A stretch of DNA of 64,000 nt from positions 124,001 through 188,000 of the forward strand of contig DATJED010000028.1 in NCBI GenBank assembly GCA_035496935.1. The letters run 5' to 3'. Position 1 is the stretch's first letter. Each line of letters begins with the position of its first letter. Source of the stretch: Pseudopedobacter sp035496935. Its GTDB lineage: Bacteria > Bacteroidota > Bacteroidia > Sphingobacteriales > Sphingobacteriaceae. Below the pieces are notes generated by a model. It worked only from the letters and a program-made list of their open reading frames with translations, ran no database searches and had not been told where the DNA came from. Shown here piece by piece: positions 44,518 to 54,451 of the stretch. The translations under genes were made by a program, and so were the position numbers.

Positions 44518-47500
44518 TTAAACGGTTTTTTTACGTTTCATTTTAAAATAAAGTAGGGGAACTACCAGCAATGTTAAAAAAGTAGAAGTCACCGTTCCTC
44601 CAATTAATGATATGGCCAATCCTTGGAAAATTGGGTCGAAAAGGATAATAACAGCCCCTAAAGCAACAGCGCCTGCGGTTAATAAAATCGGGGTGGTACG
44701 TACCGCTCCAGCTTCAATAATTGCCTGTTTCAAAGGCGCTTTTTCATTCAGCCTGATGTTTATAAAATCAATTAACAACACAGAGTTACGCACCATCACT
44801 CCGGCCAAAGCGATAAAACCAATCATGGAGGTTGCACTGAAATAAGCACCCATCATCCAGTGACCTAAAATTATCCCGATGAGTGATAAAGGAATAGCAG
44901 AGAGCATAATTACTGGTGTTTTGAAATCTTGGAACCAGCCAACAATCAGCATATAGATCACCAAAATCACTACCAAAAAGGCAATCCCCAAATCGCGGAA
45001 AACTTCATAGGTAATCTGCCATTCGCCATCCCATTTTAAAGAGAAATTATCCTCAGACTCTGGCGGATGAACATATTCTTCTTTAAGATTATACCCCACA
45101 GGGAGTTTTATTTTGCCTAGATTTTCCGAAATATTACTCATTGCGTAAGATGGGCTTTCTAACTTGCCCGCCATATCCCCAACGATATAAACCACTCTTT
45201 TTTGGTTTTTACGAAAAATGCTCTTCTCTTTTATTTTTTTAGAGATGGTCACCATATCAGCTATTGGAATAGTTTGCCCTTGTTGGTTCACAATTTTTAA
45301 GTTTCCTAAATCCGCAATGCTTGATTTTTCAGCATTGCTCAATTGTAGGTTAATGTTTACCGGACTAAAACTCTCTGGCTGGTATAAAGTACCTGCATTC
45401 ATTCCAGAAAGAGCCGCGTTTAATGTTGTGGTAATCTGTGCTGGCGCAATACCATTGCGCATTGCTTTTTCTTTGTCAATTTCAAAATGATACTCCGGCT
45501 GGTCAGCTTCTACCATCCAATCTACGTCCACCACATCTGGAGTTTTTGCCATTAAGTTCTTTACCTGACGGGCTACAGCAATTTGCTGGTCGTAATTTGG
45601 ACCATAAATTTCTGCAACCAAGGTTGAAAGTACCGGCGGACCTGGTGGAATCTCTACCAATTTAACGTTGGCAAAGTATTTTCTACCGATGTTCTGGATT
45701 TCTGTACGCATCTGTTTTACCACATCGTGACTTTGTAGAGACCTATCTTTTTTATCCAAAAGATTAACCTGAATATCTGCAGAATTTTCGCCGCCTCTTA
45801 AATCATAATGCCTAACTAGTCCGTTAAAACTGATAGGGCCGGCAGTACCCACGTAACCTTGGTAGTTGCGTACGATTTCCTGTTGCGATAAGTATTGCTC
45901 AATTTCGCCGGTTAATGCTGCAGTGCGCTCCAAAGTTGTTCCTTCTGGCATATCAATTACCACCTGAAATTCGTTTTTGTTATCAAACGGAAGCATTTTT
46001 ACTGCCACGGTTTTAGTGTAAAACAAAGACATGGAGCCCAGTAAAACTACAACTAACGAAAGCATAAATACCCAACGTGTTTTCCGGGACTCTAACAAAG
46101 GGTTTATAAACCTGAAGTATAATTTATAGATGCCGGTTTGTTCTAGCTGAACTGGTAGTTTTTCTGCTTCGCCTCTTTTAGCTTTTTCACGAAGGAAAAT
46201 GTAGCCTAAATATGGAGTTAGCGTTAATGCCACAATCAGAGAAAGCATCATGGCAATGGAAGCACCAATAGGCATCGGACTCATATAAGGCCCCATTAAT
46301 CCAGACACGAAAGCCATTGGTAACACTGCGGCAATAACCGTAAATGTGGCTAAGATTGTTGGATTTCCTACCTCGTTAATGGCGTAAATAGCGGCTTGTT
46401 TAAACGGCAATCTTCGCATCTTAAAATGCCGATGCATGTTTTCTGCAATAATAATAGAATCATCTACCACAATTCCCGTAATAAAAACCAGGGCAAATAG
46501 CGTAATACGGTTTAGGGTATAATCCATCAGATAATAGCTCAGCAGCGTTAATGCAAAAGTTACCGGAACGGATAAAAAAACTACTAAACCTCCACGCCAG
46601 CCCATTGCCATCATTACAAAAAGCGTAACCACAACAATTGCAATAAATAAGTGGAACAATAATTCCGAAACTTTTTCTGAAGCCGTTTCACCATAATTTC
46701 TTGTGGTGGTAATGTGAACATCTGAAGGGATAACCTTGCTTTTTAAATGGTCAACTTTATTTAAAATCTGCTCAGAAAGTTTCATGGCATCAGCACCTGC
46801 TTTTTTAGCAATGGATAAGGTGACAGCTGGGTAATCTGACTTAAATTTTTTGGCATTTTGAGGATCTCCTTTTGCATAACCAAATGTTACGTATTGGTTT
46901 GCAGTAGCTGGTCCATCAGTTACCTGTGCAACCTGACGGAGGTACACCGGTTGTTGACCGTTGTTGCCCACAACTAGGTTGGCTACTTCTTCGGCACTTG
47001 TTAAAAAGCTCCCTGTTTCAACAGAAAATACAGTGTCGTTATTTACTAAATTACCTGCAACCATTTGGCTACTGTTACCGCGAAGGCTATTTTGAATAGT
47101 TAAAAAGTCAACGTTATTTGCTGCCATTTTGCCTTTGTCTAAAACCACCTTTACTTCGCGGCTTCGTCCGCCTATAAGGTTCACCTCTGCAACATCCGGA
47201 ATTTTTTTAATCTCGGTTTTTAACTCCTCGCTTAACTGCTTTAAGGTATAATCATCGTAGTTTTCGCTCCAAAGTGTTAAGCCCAAAACGGGTACATCAT
47301 CAATAGCTCGTGATTTTATGAGTGGCATGGTAACACCTTGCGGCATTTTATCCATGTTTTTCATAATTTCATTATAAAGCTTTACCAAGCTTCTTTCTAC
47401 ATCTTCGCCCACGTAAAACTGTACAATAAGCATCGCTTTCCCTTTCATGGTGGTAGAGTAAACATATTCTACACCCTTAATGTTAGAGATGATTTTCTCT

Positions 47501-47715
47501 AAAGGAGCGGTAACTTTTGATTCTACCTCTTTAGGACTTGCCCCGGGAAAGCCCAAAAAGATATCCGCCATAGGTACTACTATTTGCGGTTCCTCTTCCC
47601 GAGGGATAAGCATGGTTGCGTATCCGCCAATGAGCAGTAATACCACCATCAGTAAAATGGTCAATTTAGATTGGAGAAATCCTTTCGCAATTTTTCCTGC
47701 TATTCCTTCTTTCAT
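44518..47715 (-). CDS. RND efflux transporter, inner membrane pump
   Basis: The 1065-residue protein has the RND layout: one helix, a large periplasmic loop, six helices, a second loop, and five helices. The proton-relay motif in helix 4 is GIVVDDSIIIAENMHRHF with two adjacent Asp, as in HAE-type pumps, rather than the DA form of heavy-metal CusA pumps. The opening LMVVLLLIGGYATMLIPREEEPQI also fits that group. Substrates cannot be read from the sequence. It is the centre of a tolC-adaptor-pump operon. Confidence 0.95.
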   Translation of the reverse strand: MKEGIAGKIAKGFLQSKLTILLMVVLLLIGGYATMLIPREEEPQIVVPMADIFLGFPGASPKEVESKVTAPLEKIISNIKGVEYVYSTTMKGKAMLIVQFYVGEDVERSLVKLYNEIMKNMDKMPQGVTMPLIKSRAIDDVPVLGLTLWSENYDDYTLKQLSEELKTEIKKIPDVAEVNLIGGRSREVKVVLDKGKMAANNVDFLTIQNSLRGNSSQMVAGNLVNNDTVFSVETGSFLTSAEEVANLVVGNNGQQPVYLRQVAQVTDGPATANQYVTFGYAKGDPQNAKKFKSDYPAVTLSIAKKAGADAMKLSEQILNKVDHLKSKVIPSDVHITTTRNYGETASEKVSELLFHLFIAIVVVTLFVMMAMGWRGGLVVFLSVPVTFALTLLSYYLMDYTLNRITLFALVFITGIVVDDSIIIAENMHRHFKMRRLPFKQAAIYAINEVGNPTILATFTVIAAVLPMAFVSGLMGPYMSPMPIGASIAMMLSLIVALTLTPYLGYIFLREKAKRGEAEKLPVQLEQTGIYKLYFRFINPLLESRKTRWVFMLSLVVVLLGSMSLFYTKTVAVKMLPFDNKNEFQVVIDMPEGTTLERTAALTGEIEQYLSQQEIVRNYQGYVGTAGPISFNGLVRHYDLRGGENSADIQVNLLDKKDRSLQSHDVVKQMRTEIQNIGRKYFANVKLVEIPPGPPVLSTLVAEIYGPNYDQQIAVARQVKNLMAKTPDVVDVDWMVEADQPEYHFEIDKEKAMRNGIAPAQITTTLNAALSGMNAGTLYQPESFSPVNINLQLSNAEKSSIADLGNLKIVNQQGQTIPIADMVTISKKIKEKSIFRKNQKRVVYIVGDMAGKLESPSYAMSNISENLGKIKLPVGYNLKEEYVHPPESEDNFSLKWDGEWQITYEVFRDLGIAFLVVILVIYMLIVGWFQDFKTPVIMLSAIPLSLIGIILGHWMMGAYFSATSMIGFIALAGVMVRNSVLLIDFINIRLNEKAPLKQAIIEAGAVRTTPILLTAGAVALGAVIILFDPIFQGLAISLIGGTVTSTFLTLLVVPLLYFKMKRKKTV

Positions 47716-47806
47716 GTGTTTAGTATTATTTGATTTTTATGCTTTTCGGGTTTAATTTAATCCCACAGAAAAGCGTAATAGTTTTTAGATTCTATAAACG
47801 TATCGG

Positions 47807-48913
47807 TTAATTTTTGCTAACCTTCACCGGCACACCATTGTATAGCTTTCCTTTAGCTTCCGTGATAAAGCCTTCGGAGCTGTTCAATCCCGAAAGTATT
47901 TCAACTTTATCGCCATACGCTTTCCCAAGTTTAACGTAACGCAACAGGGCAGTGCCCTCGGTACTAACGGTGTAAATGGCATCTAACTGCCCAACATGGC
48001 TAATGGCGCTTAACGGAATTGTAATGGTTTCGTTATTGCTGGTGGCGGTAGATTTTCCAATTTTTTTAATTTTAACATGAGCGTACATTCCTGCATTCAG
48101 CAATTTTTGCGCTTCGCCTAACAAACTAATTTTCACTAAAAACTGTCCGCCAGAACCAATGGAAGAAGGACTAATTTCTGTTACTTGGCCGGTAAAGGTT
48201 TTACCTATTGATTGAACAGCTATAGAAGCAGTAGATTTAAGCTGAATTGTGCTGATCTCTGTTTCTGGGATGGCGGCGCTTACCTGTAAGTTGCCACTTT
48301 GTTCAATAACTAAAATTGGCATTCCGGGGCTGGCCATGCTTCCGGCATCAGATAGTTTTTTGGCAACAATGCCCGAAAAAGGAGCAGTGATATTAGTGTA
48401 AGAAAGCATGGCGTTTGCTTCGGCTTTCATTTGTTTAGCAGTACGAACACCAGCTTTTGTTGCTTGGTATTGCAACGTTACATTGTCTAATTCTTTTGCA
48501 GAAGCACTTTTTTGCTTATATAAATTAGTGAAACGTTTGTAGTCTTTTTCTGCGCTTTCAAAATTAGCGGTGGCGCTTGCCAACATTGCATCTGCTTGTG
48601 CAATTTTTGCTAAAACATCATCATTACTGATGGTAACTAGCAGTTGCCCTTTGCTTACACGGTCGCCCGGTTTTACTTTTATAGCAGTGATATAGCCCAT
48701 TACGCGGGTACTAATTTGTGCAGTATTCACTGATTCAACTTGGCCCGTAACGGCAATGGTATTATCGCTACTCAAAGAGGGCATTTCTACCCGAACATCT
48801 ATTGGTGTTGCTTTTTCTGAGGATGTGGCTTTATCTGAAGAGGACGAACACGAACTTGCTGAAATAATGATAACTGCAAGTAAGAATAAGGCGCTATTTT
48901 TTGTGATTTTCAT
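47807..48913 (-). CDS. RND periplasmic adaptor lipoprotein (membrane fusion protein)
   Basis: Signal with lipobox ASSC (MKITKNSALFLLAVIIISAS), then a 368-residue adaptor: STRVMGYITAIKVKPGDRVSKGQLLVTIS (lipoyl-like half), coiled-coil hairpin (ANFESAEKDYKRFTNLYKQK, about residues 100-150), NITAPFSGIVAKKLSDAGSM (second half), and beta-barrel (SAAIPETEISTIQL). It bridges the pump and the outer membrane channel. The start is 10 bases after the tolC stop. Confidence 0.94.
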   Translation of the reverse strand: MKITKNSALFLLAVIIISASSCSSSSDKATSSEKATPIDVRVEMPSLSSDNTIAVTGQVESVNTAQISTRVMGYITAIKVKPGDRVSKGQLLVTISNDDVLAKIAQADAMLASATANFESAEKDYKRFTNLYKQKSASAKELDNVTLQYQATKAGVRTAKQMKAEANAMLSYTNITAPFSGIVAKKLSDAGSMASPGMPILVIEQSGNLQVSAAIPETEISTIQLKSTASIAVQSIGKTFTGQVTEISPSSIGSGGQFLVKISLLGEAQKLLNAGMYAHVKIKKIGKSTATSNNETITIPLSAISHVGQLDAIYTVSTEGTALLRYVKLGKAYGDKVEILSGLNSSEGFITEAKGKLYNGVPVKVSKN

Positions 48914-48923
48914 GACTTCGATT

Positions 48924-50282
48924 TTATTTTTGGCTGTTTGGTGTAGTTAAAAATTGGATATTTGCTTGTGTAAGCTGATTGTTGAACATTGTGTTAAGCA
49001 ACATCAGTTTCTGTTGTGATAATTGAGTTTGTGCGTTCAGCACATCGGTAGTGTTTACCAAGCCTTCTTCATAACGGTTTTGGATAATCCGCAACGCTTC
49101 GGTAGCTTGAGCAATCGCTACTTTTTGCTGTTTAATTTTAAATGATGCATTATCTAAATCCCGCTCATATTTATCTAATTGCATCTGGTTTTCCTGTTTC
49201 ATAGAACGGAGCTGTACATCCATTTTCTGCTGTTCCAGTTTTATCCCTTTTGCCTGTCTTTTGTCGCTGGTTCCGTTAAAAATGCTCCAGCTCAATTGTA
49301 CTCCGGCGAAGTAAGAATCTGCTCCGAAGCCAGCGAATTTTTTATCGTTTAACTGATACGAACCGAACATATTTACACGGGGAACAAATTTTGTTTGAAA
49401 CGATTTGGACATATAGTCCGTTGCCTTTATTGCTTTTTCCATAGCCAAAAAGTCACTTCTGTTTTCCGGAAGTTTTAGCAAAATGTTTTCTTTTTGATTT
49501 GTTGCACTCAGTTTTTCAACAGTATATAAAATGCCAGTGGGTTTGTTCATCAAAACGCTGAGGTAATCAGAAGCGTTGAACAAATTGGCCTTTGGTTCGT
49601 TTAGGTTGCTTTCAATACCTAAAACCATGACTTCTACATTTAACAAATCAGATTTTTGCACTAGCCCTTGGCTTACCCGGTTGTTTGTGAATTCATAAGC
49701 AGATTTGGCGGTTGATAAAGCTTCTTCTAAAACCAAAACCACCTCTTGTGCCATCTGCAATTGATAGTAGGCTTTTTGCGTTTCAAGCGTTAAATATTCT
49801 TGGGTTCTTTTGGTTTTAAACTGGTAACTTTCTGTTTGTGCATTTGCACTTTTTTTCAGGTAAATGGCATCCAAATTAAATAATGGTTGCTGTGCGTCTA
49901 GTTTGGTTGTAAAATCATTGGTTTGTGATGGATGATTTAAAAGATCTGGATTAAAATCTGCCTGTGTAATTTCGCTCTGTTGTAACTTAAACCCAAATGC
50001 GTTTAACGGATTGTTTGTTGTGAAAGCCGTGTAAGACAGGTTAAACTTTGGCAAAAAAGCAGCGTTTACCTGCTTTGCCTTTTCCAAAGCAATAGCTTCA
50101 TCAATTTTTCCGGTTTGCATAGCCGAGTTATTTGCTACTGCGGTATCAATCGCATCTTTTAATTTAAGAAACTGGCTTTTTTCTTGTGCTATAGTGTTAA
50201 AGGATAGCAATCCCAAGAGAAAAGTAGCTCCAATTATTTTTTTGTGTATGCTCCTTTTTATGGTAAAAAACTTCATTTCCAT
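48924..50282 (-). CDS. TolC family outer membrane channel
   Basis: The 452-residue product (start ATG 50282; a second ATG at 50276 is possible) has a leader (ATFLLGLLSFNTIAQ) and the TolC repeat structure of long helices: LKDAIDTAVANNSAMQTGKI, AYYQLQMAQEVVLVLEEALS, AYEFTNNRVSQGLVQKSDLL in the first half and IAQATEALRIIQNRYEEGLV in the second. The conserved YEEGLVNTTDVLNAQTQL near the end is the family signature. It is the first gene of the operon. Confidence 0.94.
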   Translation of the reverse strand: MEMKFFTIKRSIHKKIIGATFLLGLLSFNTIAQEKSQFLKLKDAIDTAVANNSAMQTGKIDEAIALEKAKQVNAAFLPKFNLSYTAFTTNNPLNAFGFKLQQSEITQADFNPDLLNHPSQTNDFTTKLDAQQPLFNLDAIYLKKSANAQTESYQFKTKRTQEYLTLETQKAYYQLQMAQEVVLVLEEALSTAKSAYEFTNNRVSQGLVQKSDLLNVEVMVLGIESNLNEPKANLFNASDYLSVLMNKPTGILYTVEKLSATNQKENILLKLPENRSDFLAMEKAIKATDYMSKSFQTKFVPRVNMFGSYQLNDKKFAGFGADSYFAGVQLSWSIFNGTSDKRQAKGIKLEQQKMDVQLRSMKQENQMQLDKYERDLDNASFKIKQQKVAIAQATEALRIIQNRYEEGLVNTTDVLNAQTQLSQQKLMLLNTMFNNQLTQANIQFLTTPNSQK

Positions 50283-50987
50283 GATTTTAATTTTTCAACT
50301 TTTTAAAATTCTTAATGCAAAGATGTTGAGACCTAAAAACTCTTTCGGGAACAAATGTTGGATACGGGAAAATCTTGTTGAACTGGGTGTTTCAAGAATG
50401 CTTTTAGGAAAGCACAATAAGTAAAAGGCAGAGATTAATGGACCGTAGGCTAAGAAAAAAAGCCGACAGCCTTGGGCACACAGGCAGTTTTAATATTTTG
50501 GGGATTTTGCGAAAATGAGAAAGCTAAACCTTCTTTCACTACACCTACTCGAGTTTATATTGACAAATTTCTGACCTGTTTTTAACATCAGGGCATTTTA
50601 GGTTTATATGGAAATGTTAAATAACGTGAATTATGTGTTTAATTTATTGATTATCAATTTTATATAGATATAATACGTTCGGAATGATGCAAATTATAAC
50701 TCTTTGTCTTCCAATCCGGCCCAAGCACAGACTAATGTTAACGTTTTATTCGACCTCAGAACTTTGCGGTACAGATGAAGGAGTAAAAGCACTACCATTC
50801 TAGCAAAGGGCGTAGTCGAGAGTTTTTGGGAACTTTTTTCGGCAAAAAAGTGCCTGCCGTTGCCCGGCATGAGGGCAGAAAAGGTTGTGCTGAAAAGGCA
50901 TTAGTGATGAAATTTAGATTCAATAAGACCCATAACTCACGTTAAATACTAATCCAAGAAGGGTAATCTTTTGTAAATTTTTTACGC
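50283..50987. other. Intergenic region between tolC and the Crp/Fnr gene
   Basis: No gene is convincing. CATCTTTG on the minus strand at 50325-50318 is one mismatch from a -7 box for the efflux operon. ACTTTTTT/AAAAAAGT (50832-50851) is a weak hairpin. A short plus-strand stretch at about 50715-50775 reads SNPAQAQTNVNVLFDLRTLR but has no start and may be chance or a relic. Confidence 0.4.
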
Positions 50988-51599
50988 TTAAATCAACTCA
51001 ATCGTATTTCTACCCAATTTTACCAATTTTTTTTGCTCCATAGCTCGTAATAAACGGCTCACAGCTTCTCTGTGGGTATTTAATTCGGCAGCAATTTGTT
51101 GGTGCGTAATGCCTAAAATAGAAGTGTTTAAGGCTTCTTTTTTCTTCTCTAAATAATTGAGGATTTTTTTGTCGAGGTTATTGAAAGCAATCAAATCTAT
51201 TACATCAATTAGTTCTGCAAAGCGGTTGCTGTAAGTTTGGTTGATAAAAACTTTCCATTCCTCGTACTTAAAGAGCTGACTGATAAGATTGGTGGGCATT
51301 AATAAAACTTCTGTTTCGTCCTCCGCAACGGCTTTTACCATACTTTTTCTTCCGGATTGACAACAATTGACAGCCATTGCGCAGGTTTGTGAAGGGTAAA
51401 GATGATATAAAAAAACCTCACGGCCTTCTTCGTCTTCTCTAATTATTCTTAGTACGCCACTATAAACTATTGGTACAAAAACTAACGATTCTCCGGGGAT
51501 AATTAATACCTCGTCTTTTGTTAGTTTCCTTTTTCGAGATTGAGCAGTTATTTCTGCAATTAAATCTTGATCTGAAAACAATGAGTTTAAAATATCCAT
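50988..51599 (-). CDS. Crp/Fnr family transcriptional regulator
   Basis: A 203-residue regulator: a cNMP-binding-like beta roll (LIIPGESLVFVPIVYSGVLRIIREDEEGREVFLYHL) and a C-terminal winged helix (GITHQQIAAELNTHREAVSRLLRAMEQKKLVK). MAVNCCQSGRKS contains two adjacent cysteines in the sensor domain, a possible redox or metal site; there is no Fnr-type N-terminal Cys cluster. It lies upstream of the efflux operon on the same strand and is the obvious candidate regulator. Confidence 0.9.
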   Translation of the reverse strand: MDILNSLFSDQDLIAEITAQSRKRKLTKDEVLIIPGESLVFVPIVYSGVLRIIREDEEGREVFLYHLYPSQTCAMAVNCCQSGRKSMVKAVAEDETEVLLMPTNLISQLFKYEEWKVFINQTYSNRFAELIDVIDLIAFNNLDKKILNYLEKKKEALNTSILGITHQQIAAELNTHREAVSRLLRAMEQKKLVKLGRNTIELI

Positions 51600-51851
51600 T
51601 TGTTGTGAATTTGTAACCTTTAAAATTAAAGTTAATCTTAAGATAGATCCCTTATATAAATAGATGCCTTTTTTGTGTAAAGCAACTTTATCGTCCTAAC
51701 TTTTCTTCGCTAAATCTACCTCATTCTTGTCAGAAAGCAAATTTTGAGTATTCAATAATCATATTTTGTATGGGTTTAGACCATAATTGTTTGAGTTTAA
51801 CTAACCTGACAAAAAGTTATAAGAATAATTTGGAAAGACGTATTAATATCG

Positions 51852-51867
51852 TAATATTGCAATATTA
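51852..51867 (+). promoter_or_regulatory. arsR operator palindrome
   Basis: TAATATTGCAATATTA is a perfect 16-base palindrome ending 7 bases before the arsR ATG. The left half TAATATTG is close to the -7 box TAnnTTTG, so bound ArsR would block the promoter. Part of it is conserved in the relic at 43367. Confidence 0.65.
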
Positions 51868-51874
51868 GAATATA

Positions 51875-52210
51875 ATGATGGGCGCAAGCAAAACAGATCA
51901 CTTTACAGAAGAACAAAATACCCTTGCAATTTTGGCTAAGGCCGTTGGGCATCCGGCAAGGGTGGCAATTATCCAGTATCTATTAAGCGTGGAGACATGT
52001 ATCTGTGGCGATATTGTAAATGTGCTTCCGCTTGCACAGCCCACGGTTTCTCAGCATTTAAAGGAATTAAAGAATGCTGGGATTATTAAGGGAAACATTG
52101 AAGGAAATGCCATTTGTTATTGTTTGAACGAAGAAGCCGTTGAGTTGCTTCATCAGTTTTTTGCAAATGTTTCATCCAAAATCTCTAGCAAAACAAAATC
52201 TTGTTGTTAA
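51875..52210 (+). CDS. arsR: ArsR family arsenic-responsive repressor
   Basis: The 111-residue winged-helix protein (ATG at 51875, a second ATG at 51878) has KAVGHPARVAIIQYLLSVETCICGDIVNVLPLAQPTVSQHLKELKNAGIIKG. The CICGD pair in the first recognition region resembles the ELCVCDL metal box of ArsR, and the C-terminus ends KTKSCC with two adjacent cysteines as a possible third ligand site. It probably represses the arsenic operon via the palindrome 7 bases upstream and releases on arsenite binding. Confidence 0.92.
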   Translation: MMGASKTDHFTEEQNTLAILAKAVGHPARVAIIQYLLSVETCICGDIVNVLPLAQPTVSQHLKELKNAGIIKGNIEGNAICYCLNEEAVELLHQFFANVSSKISSKTKSCC

Positions 52211-52231
52211 TCATCACTAAAAAGATATATT

Positions 52232-52693
52232 ATGAAATTATCTCAATTTAAAAACCATTTAAGCAACCTTAACGCTGTTGATTTTAAATCACCTAATGGA
52301 GAATTTGTACCACAGCATTTCCATGTAACGGAGTTTGGACTAAGTACCAAGCATTTTATAGATTGTGGCGGAACCATTAGGTTGGAGAAAGTAGCGGTTT
52401 TTCAACTTTGGGTTGATAACGATTTAAACCACAGATTGTCGCCCGAAAAACTACTGCAAATTATTGCGTTATCTGAAAAGATTTTTGGCGATGAAGATTT
52501 AGACCTGGAAGTAGAGTATCAAACAGAAACGGTAGGCAAATACGGACTTGATTTTAACGGAAAAGAATTTGTGCTTAGCGCCAAACAAACCGCTTGTTTA
52601 GCCGAGGAAAACTGTGGAATAAGTTCGCAAAAAAGTAAACCTATTGAACTTAAAGTGTTAAATAGCTGCACACCCGGTAGTGGCTGTTGTTAA
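52232..52693 (+). CDS. DUF6428 family protein of arsenic operons
   Basis: A 153-residue protein with HFHVTEFGLSTKHFIDCGGTIR near the start, FQLWVDNDLNHRLSPEKLLQ, and a cysteine-rich end (CLAEENCGISSQ and NSCTPGSGCC). This family is found in arsenic operons of Bacteroidota, as here between arsR and the reductase-like gene. The histidine and cysteine content and Cys-Cys end suggest metal or metalloid binding; this is not shown. It starts 21 bases after arsR. Confidence 0.85.
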   Translation: MKLSQFKNHLSNLNAVDFKSPNGEFVPQHFHVTEFGLSTKHFIDCGGTIRLEKVAVFQLWVDNDLNHRLSPEKLLQIIALSEKIFGDEDLDLEVEYQTETVGKYGLDFNGKEFVLSAKQTACLAEENCGISSQKSKPIELKVLNSCTPGSGCC

Positions 52694-52710
52694 TTTTAAA
52701 TTTTTACGGG

Positions 52711-53340
52711 ATGGAATTATTTGAAAAATTATCGAGCTGTATTTCTCAGCTCGATACCAAAGATATTACTGAAGAACGAAAATTGGTTTTACAGCGCTTA
52801 ATCAATTTTATACAAAATAAGGTTGATCAGCATCAAGAAATTCGGTTAAACTTTATTTGTACGCACAATTCACGCAGGAGCCATTTATCTCAAGTTTGGG
52901 CGCAGGCTTTAGCTTTTTATTTCGGTGTAAAAAATGTGTTTTGTTATTCTGGTGGTACAGAAGCTACGGCCGTTTTTCCACAGGCAATAGTTGCTTTGCA
53001 GAGTGCTGGTTTTCAAATCAAAAAGCTTTCTGAAGAAGCAAATCCGGTTTATAGCATCAAATATGCTGCTGATGAACCTTCTGTTATCGCGTTTTCTAAA
53101 AAGTACGATGCGGAATTTAATCCGTCAGGAGCTTTCGCGGCAATATTAACCTGTACCGAAGCAGATGGCGCTTGCCCGTTCATCGCGGGAGCCGAACAAA
53201 GAATTGCATTACCTTTTGAAGATCCAAAAGCTTTTGACCAAACGGCACAAAAAGCCGAAAAGTACGAGGAAAGAAGTTTACAGATTGCTACTGAATTATT
53301 TTATGTTTTCTCTCAAATAAAGCTGGAAAATGAAGCGTAA
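52711..53340 (+). CDS. Arsenate reductase-like low-molecular-weight phosphatase
   Basis: ATG at 52711 gives 209 residues. The P-loop of LMW phosphatase-type arsenate reductases is in FICTHNSRRSHLSQVWAQ (C-x5-R), with Cys and Arg in place; CYSGGTEATAVFPQA and ILTCTEADGACPFIAGAE follow, the latter with two further cysteines. It is longer than ArsC of Gram-positives because of an N-terminal helical segment of about 55 residues. It probably reduces arsenate to arsenite. It ends overlapping the transporter start by 11 bases. Confidence 0.88.
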   Translation: MELFEKLSSCISQLDTKDITEERKLVLQRLINFIQNKVDQHQEIRLNFICTHNSRRSHLSQVWAQALAFYFGVKNVFCYSGGTEATAVFPQAIVALQSAGFQIKKLSEEANPVYSIKYAADEPSVIAFSKKYDAEFNPSGAFAAILTCTEADGACPFIAGAEQRIALPFEDPKAFDQTAQKAEKYEERSLQIATELFYVFSQIKLENEA

Positions 53341-54373
53341 ACAATTAGGCTTTTTAGACCGCAATTTAACCTTATGGATTTTTATTGCGATGGCTTTGGG
53401 TGTAGCTATCGGTTATTTTGTGCCGTCTTTTCCGGTTACAATTAATTCTTATAGCAAAGGCACTACAAATATTCCAATAGCTATTGGTCTAATTTTAATG
53501 ATGTACCCGCCATTAGCAAAAGTGAACTACCGTTTATTGCCAAGGGTTTTTAAAAATGTAAGGATCTTGTCGGTTTCGCTATTATTAAATTGGGTATTGG
53601 GTCCCGTTTTAATGTTTGTTTTAGCGATTACTTTTTTAAAGGATTATCCCGAATACATGGCGGGATTAATTTTAATTGGTTTAGCAAGATGCATTGCTAT
53701 GGTTTTGGTTTGGAATGATTTAGCCGAGGGCAGTAGCGAATATGGAGCGGGATTGGTAGCGCTTAACAGTATTTTCCAAGTTTTTGCCTATAGTTTTTAC
53801 GCTTGGTTATTTATTACGGTGTTACCACCATATTTCGGTTTTAACGGCGCAATTGTAAACATTTCTATAGCAACCATTGCAGAAAGTGTGGCTATTTATT
53901 TAGGAATTCCGTTTTTACTCGGCATTTTAAGTCGTTGGTTGTTAGTAAAACTAAAAGGAGAAGATTGGTACAAAAGCAAATTTATTCCAACGGTTTCGCC
54001 AATTACATTAATTGCGTTGCTTTTTACCATTGTGGTGATGTTTTCTTTAAAGGGCGAGCTAATTGTTGAAATTCCACAAGATGTTTTAGTTATTGCAATT
54101 CCCTTGCTGGTTTATTTTTGTTTGATGTTTGTGATCGGATTCTTTCTTACAAAAGCAATGGGCGCAAATTATAGCGAAACCACATCAGTTGCTTTTACAG
54201 CTGCCGGCAATAATTTTGAACTAGCCATAGCCGTGGCAATAGCAGTTTTCGGAATAAATTCAGGTCAGGCATTTGCCGGGGTAATTGGTCCACTGGTAGA
54301 AGTTCCAGCGTTAATTTTGTTGGTAAAAGTTTCTTTCTGGTTTAAGAAAAAATATTTTACTAATCCTCTTTAG
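53330..54373 (+). CDS. arsB: ACR3 family arsenite efflux transporter
   Basis: The 347-residue protein (ATG at 53330, inside the reductase gene) has ten membrane helices and the ACR3 signature GLARCIAMVLVWNDLAEGSSEYGAGLVALNSIFQ with its conserved cysteine, plus AAGNNFELAIAVAIAVFG late in the protein. It exports arsenite, driven by the proton motive force. With arsR, DUF6428 and the reductase it completes the operon. Confidence 0.95.
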   Translation: MKRKQLGFLDRNLTLWIFIAMALGVAIGYFVPSFPVTINSYSKGTTNIPIAIGLILMMYPPLAKVNYRLLPRVFKNVRILSVSLLLNWVLGPVLMFVLAITFLKDYPEYMAGLILIGLARCIAMVLVWNDLAEGSSEYGAGLVALNSIFQVFAYSFYAWLFITVLPPYFGFNGAIVNISIATIAESVAIYLGIPFLLGILSRWLLVKLKGEDWYKSKFIPTVSPITLIALLFTIVVMFSLKGELIVEIPQDVLVIAIPLLVYFCLMFVIGFFLTKAMGANYSETTSVAFTAAGNNFELAIAVAIAVFGINSGQAFAGVIGPLVEVPALILLVKVSFWFKKKYFTNPL

Positions 54374-54451
54374 AACTGCATTAAGATCTTTCTGGATTTT
54401 GCTCATTAAAAATTAAAATCAAAAAGCCTTGATTCATAAGTAATAATGATA

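Noticed and set aside
44518..47715. Heavy-metal (CusA-type) identity of the RND pump
   Set aside because: Helix 4 has two Asp (VVDDS) rather than the DA form of metal pumps.
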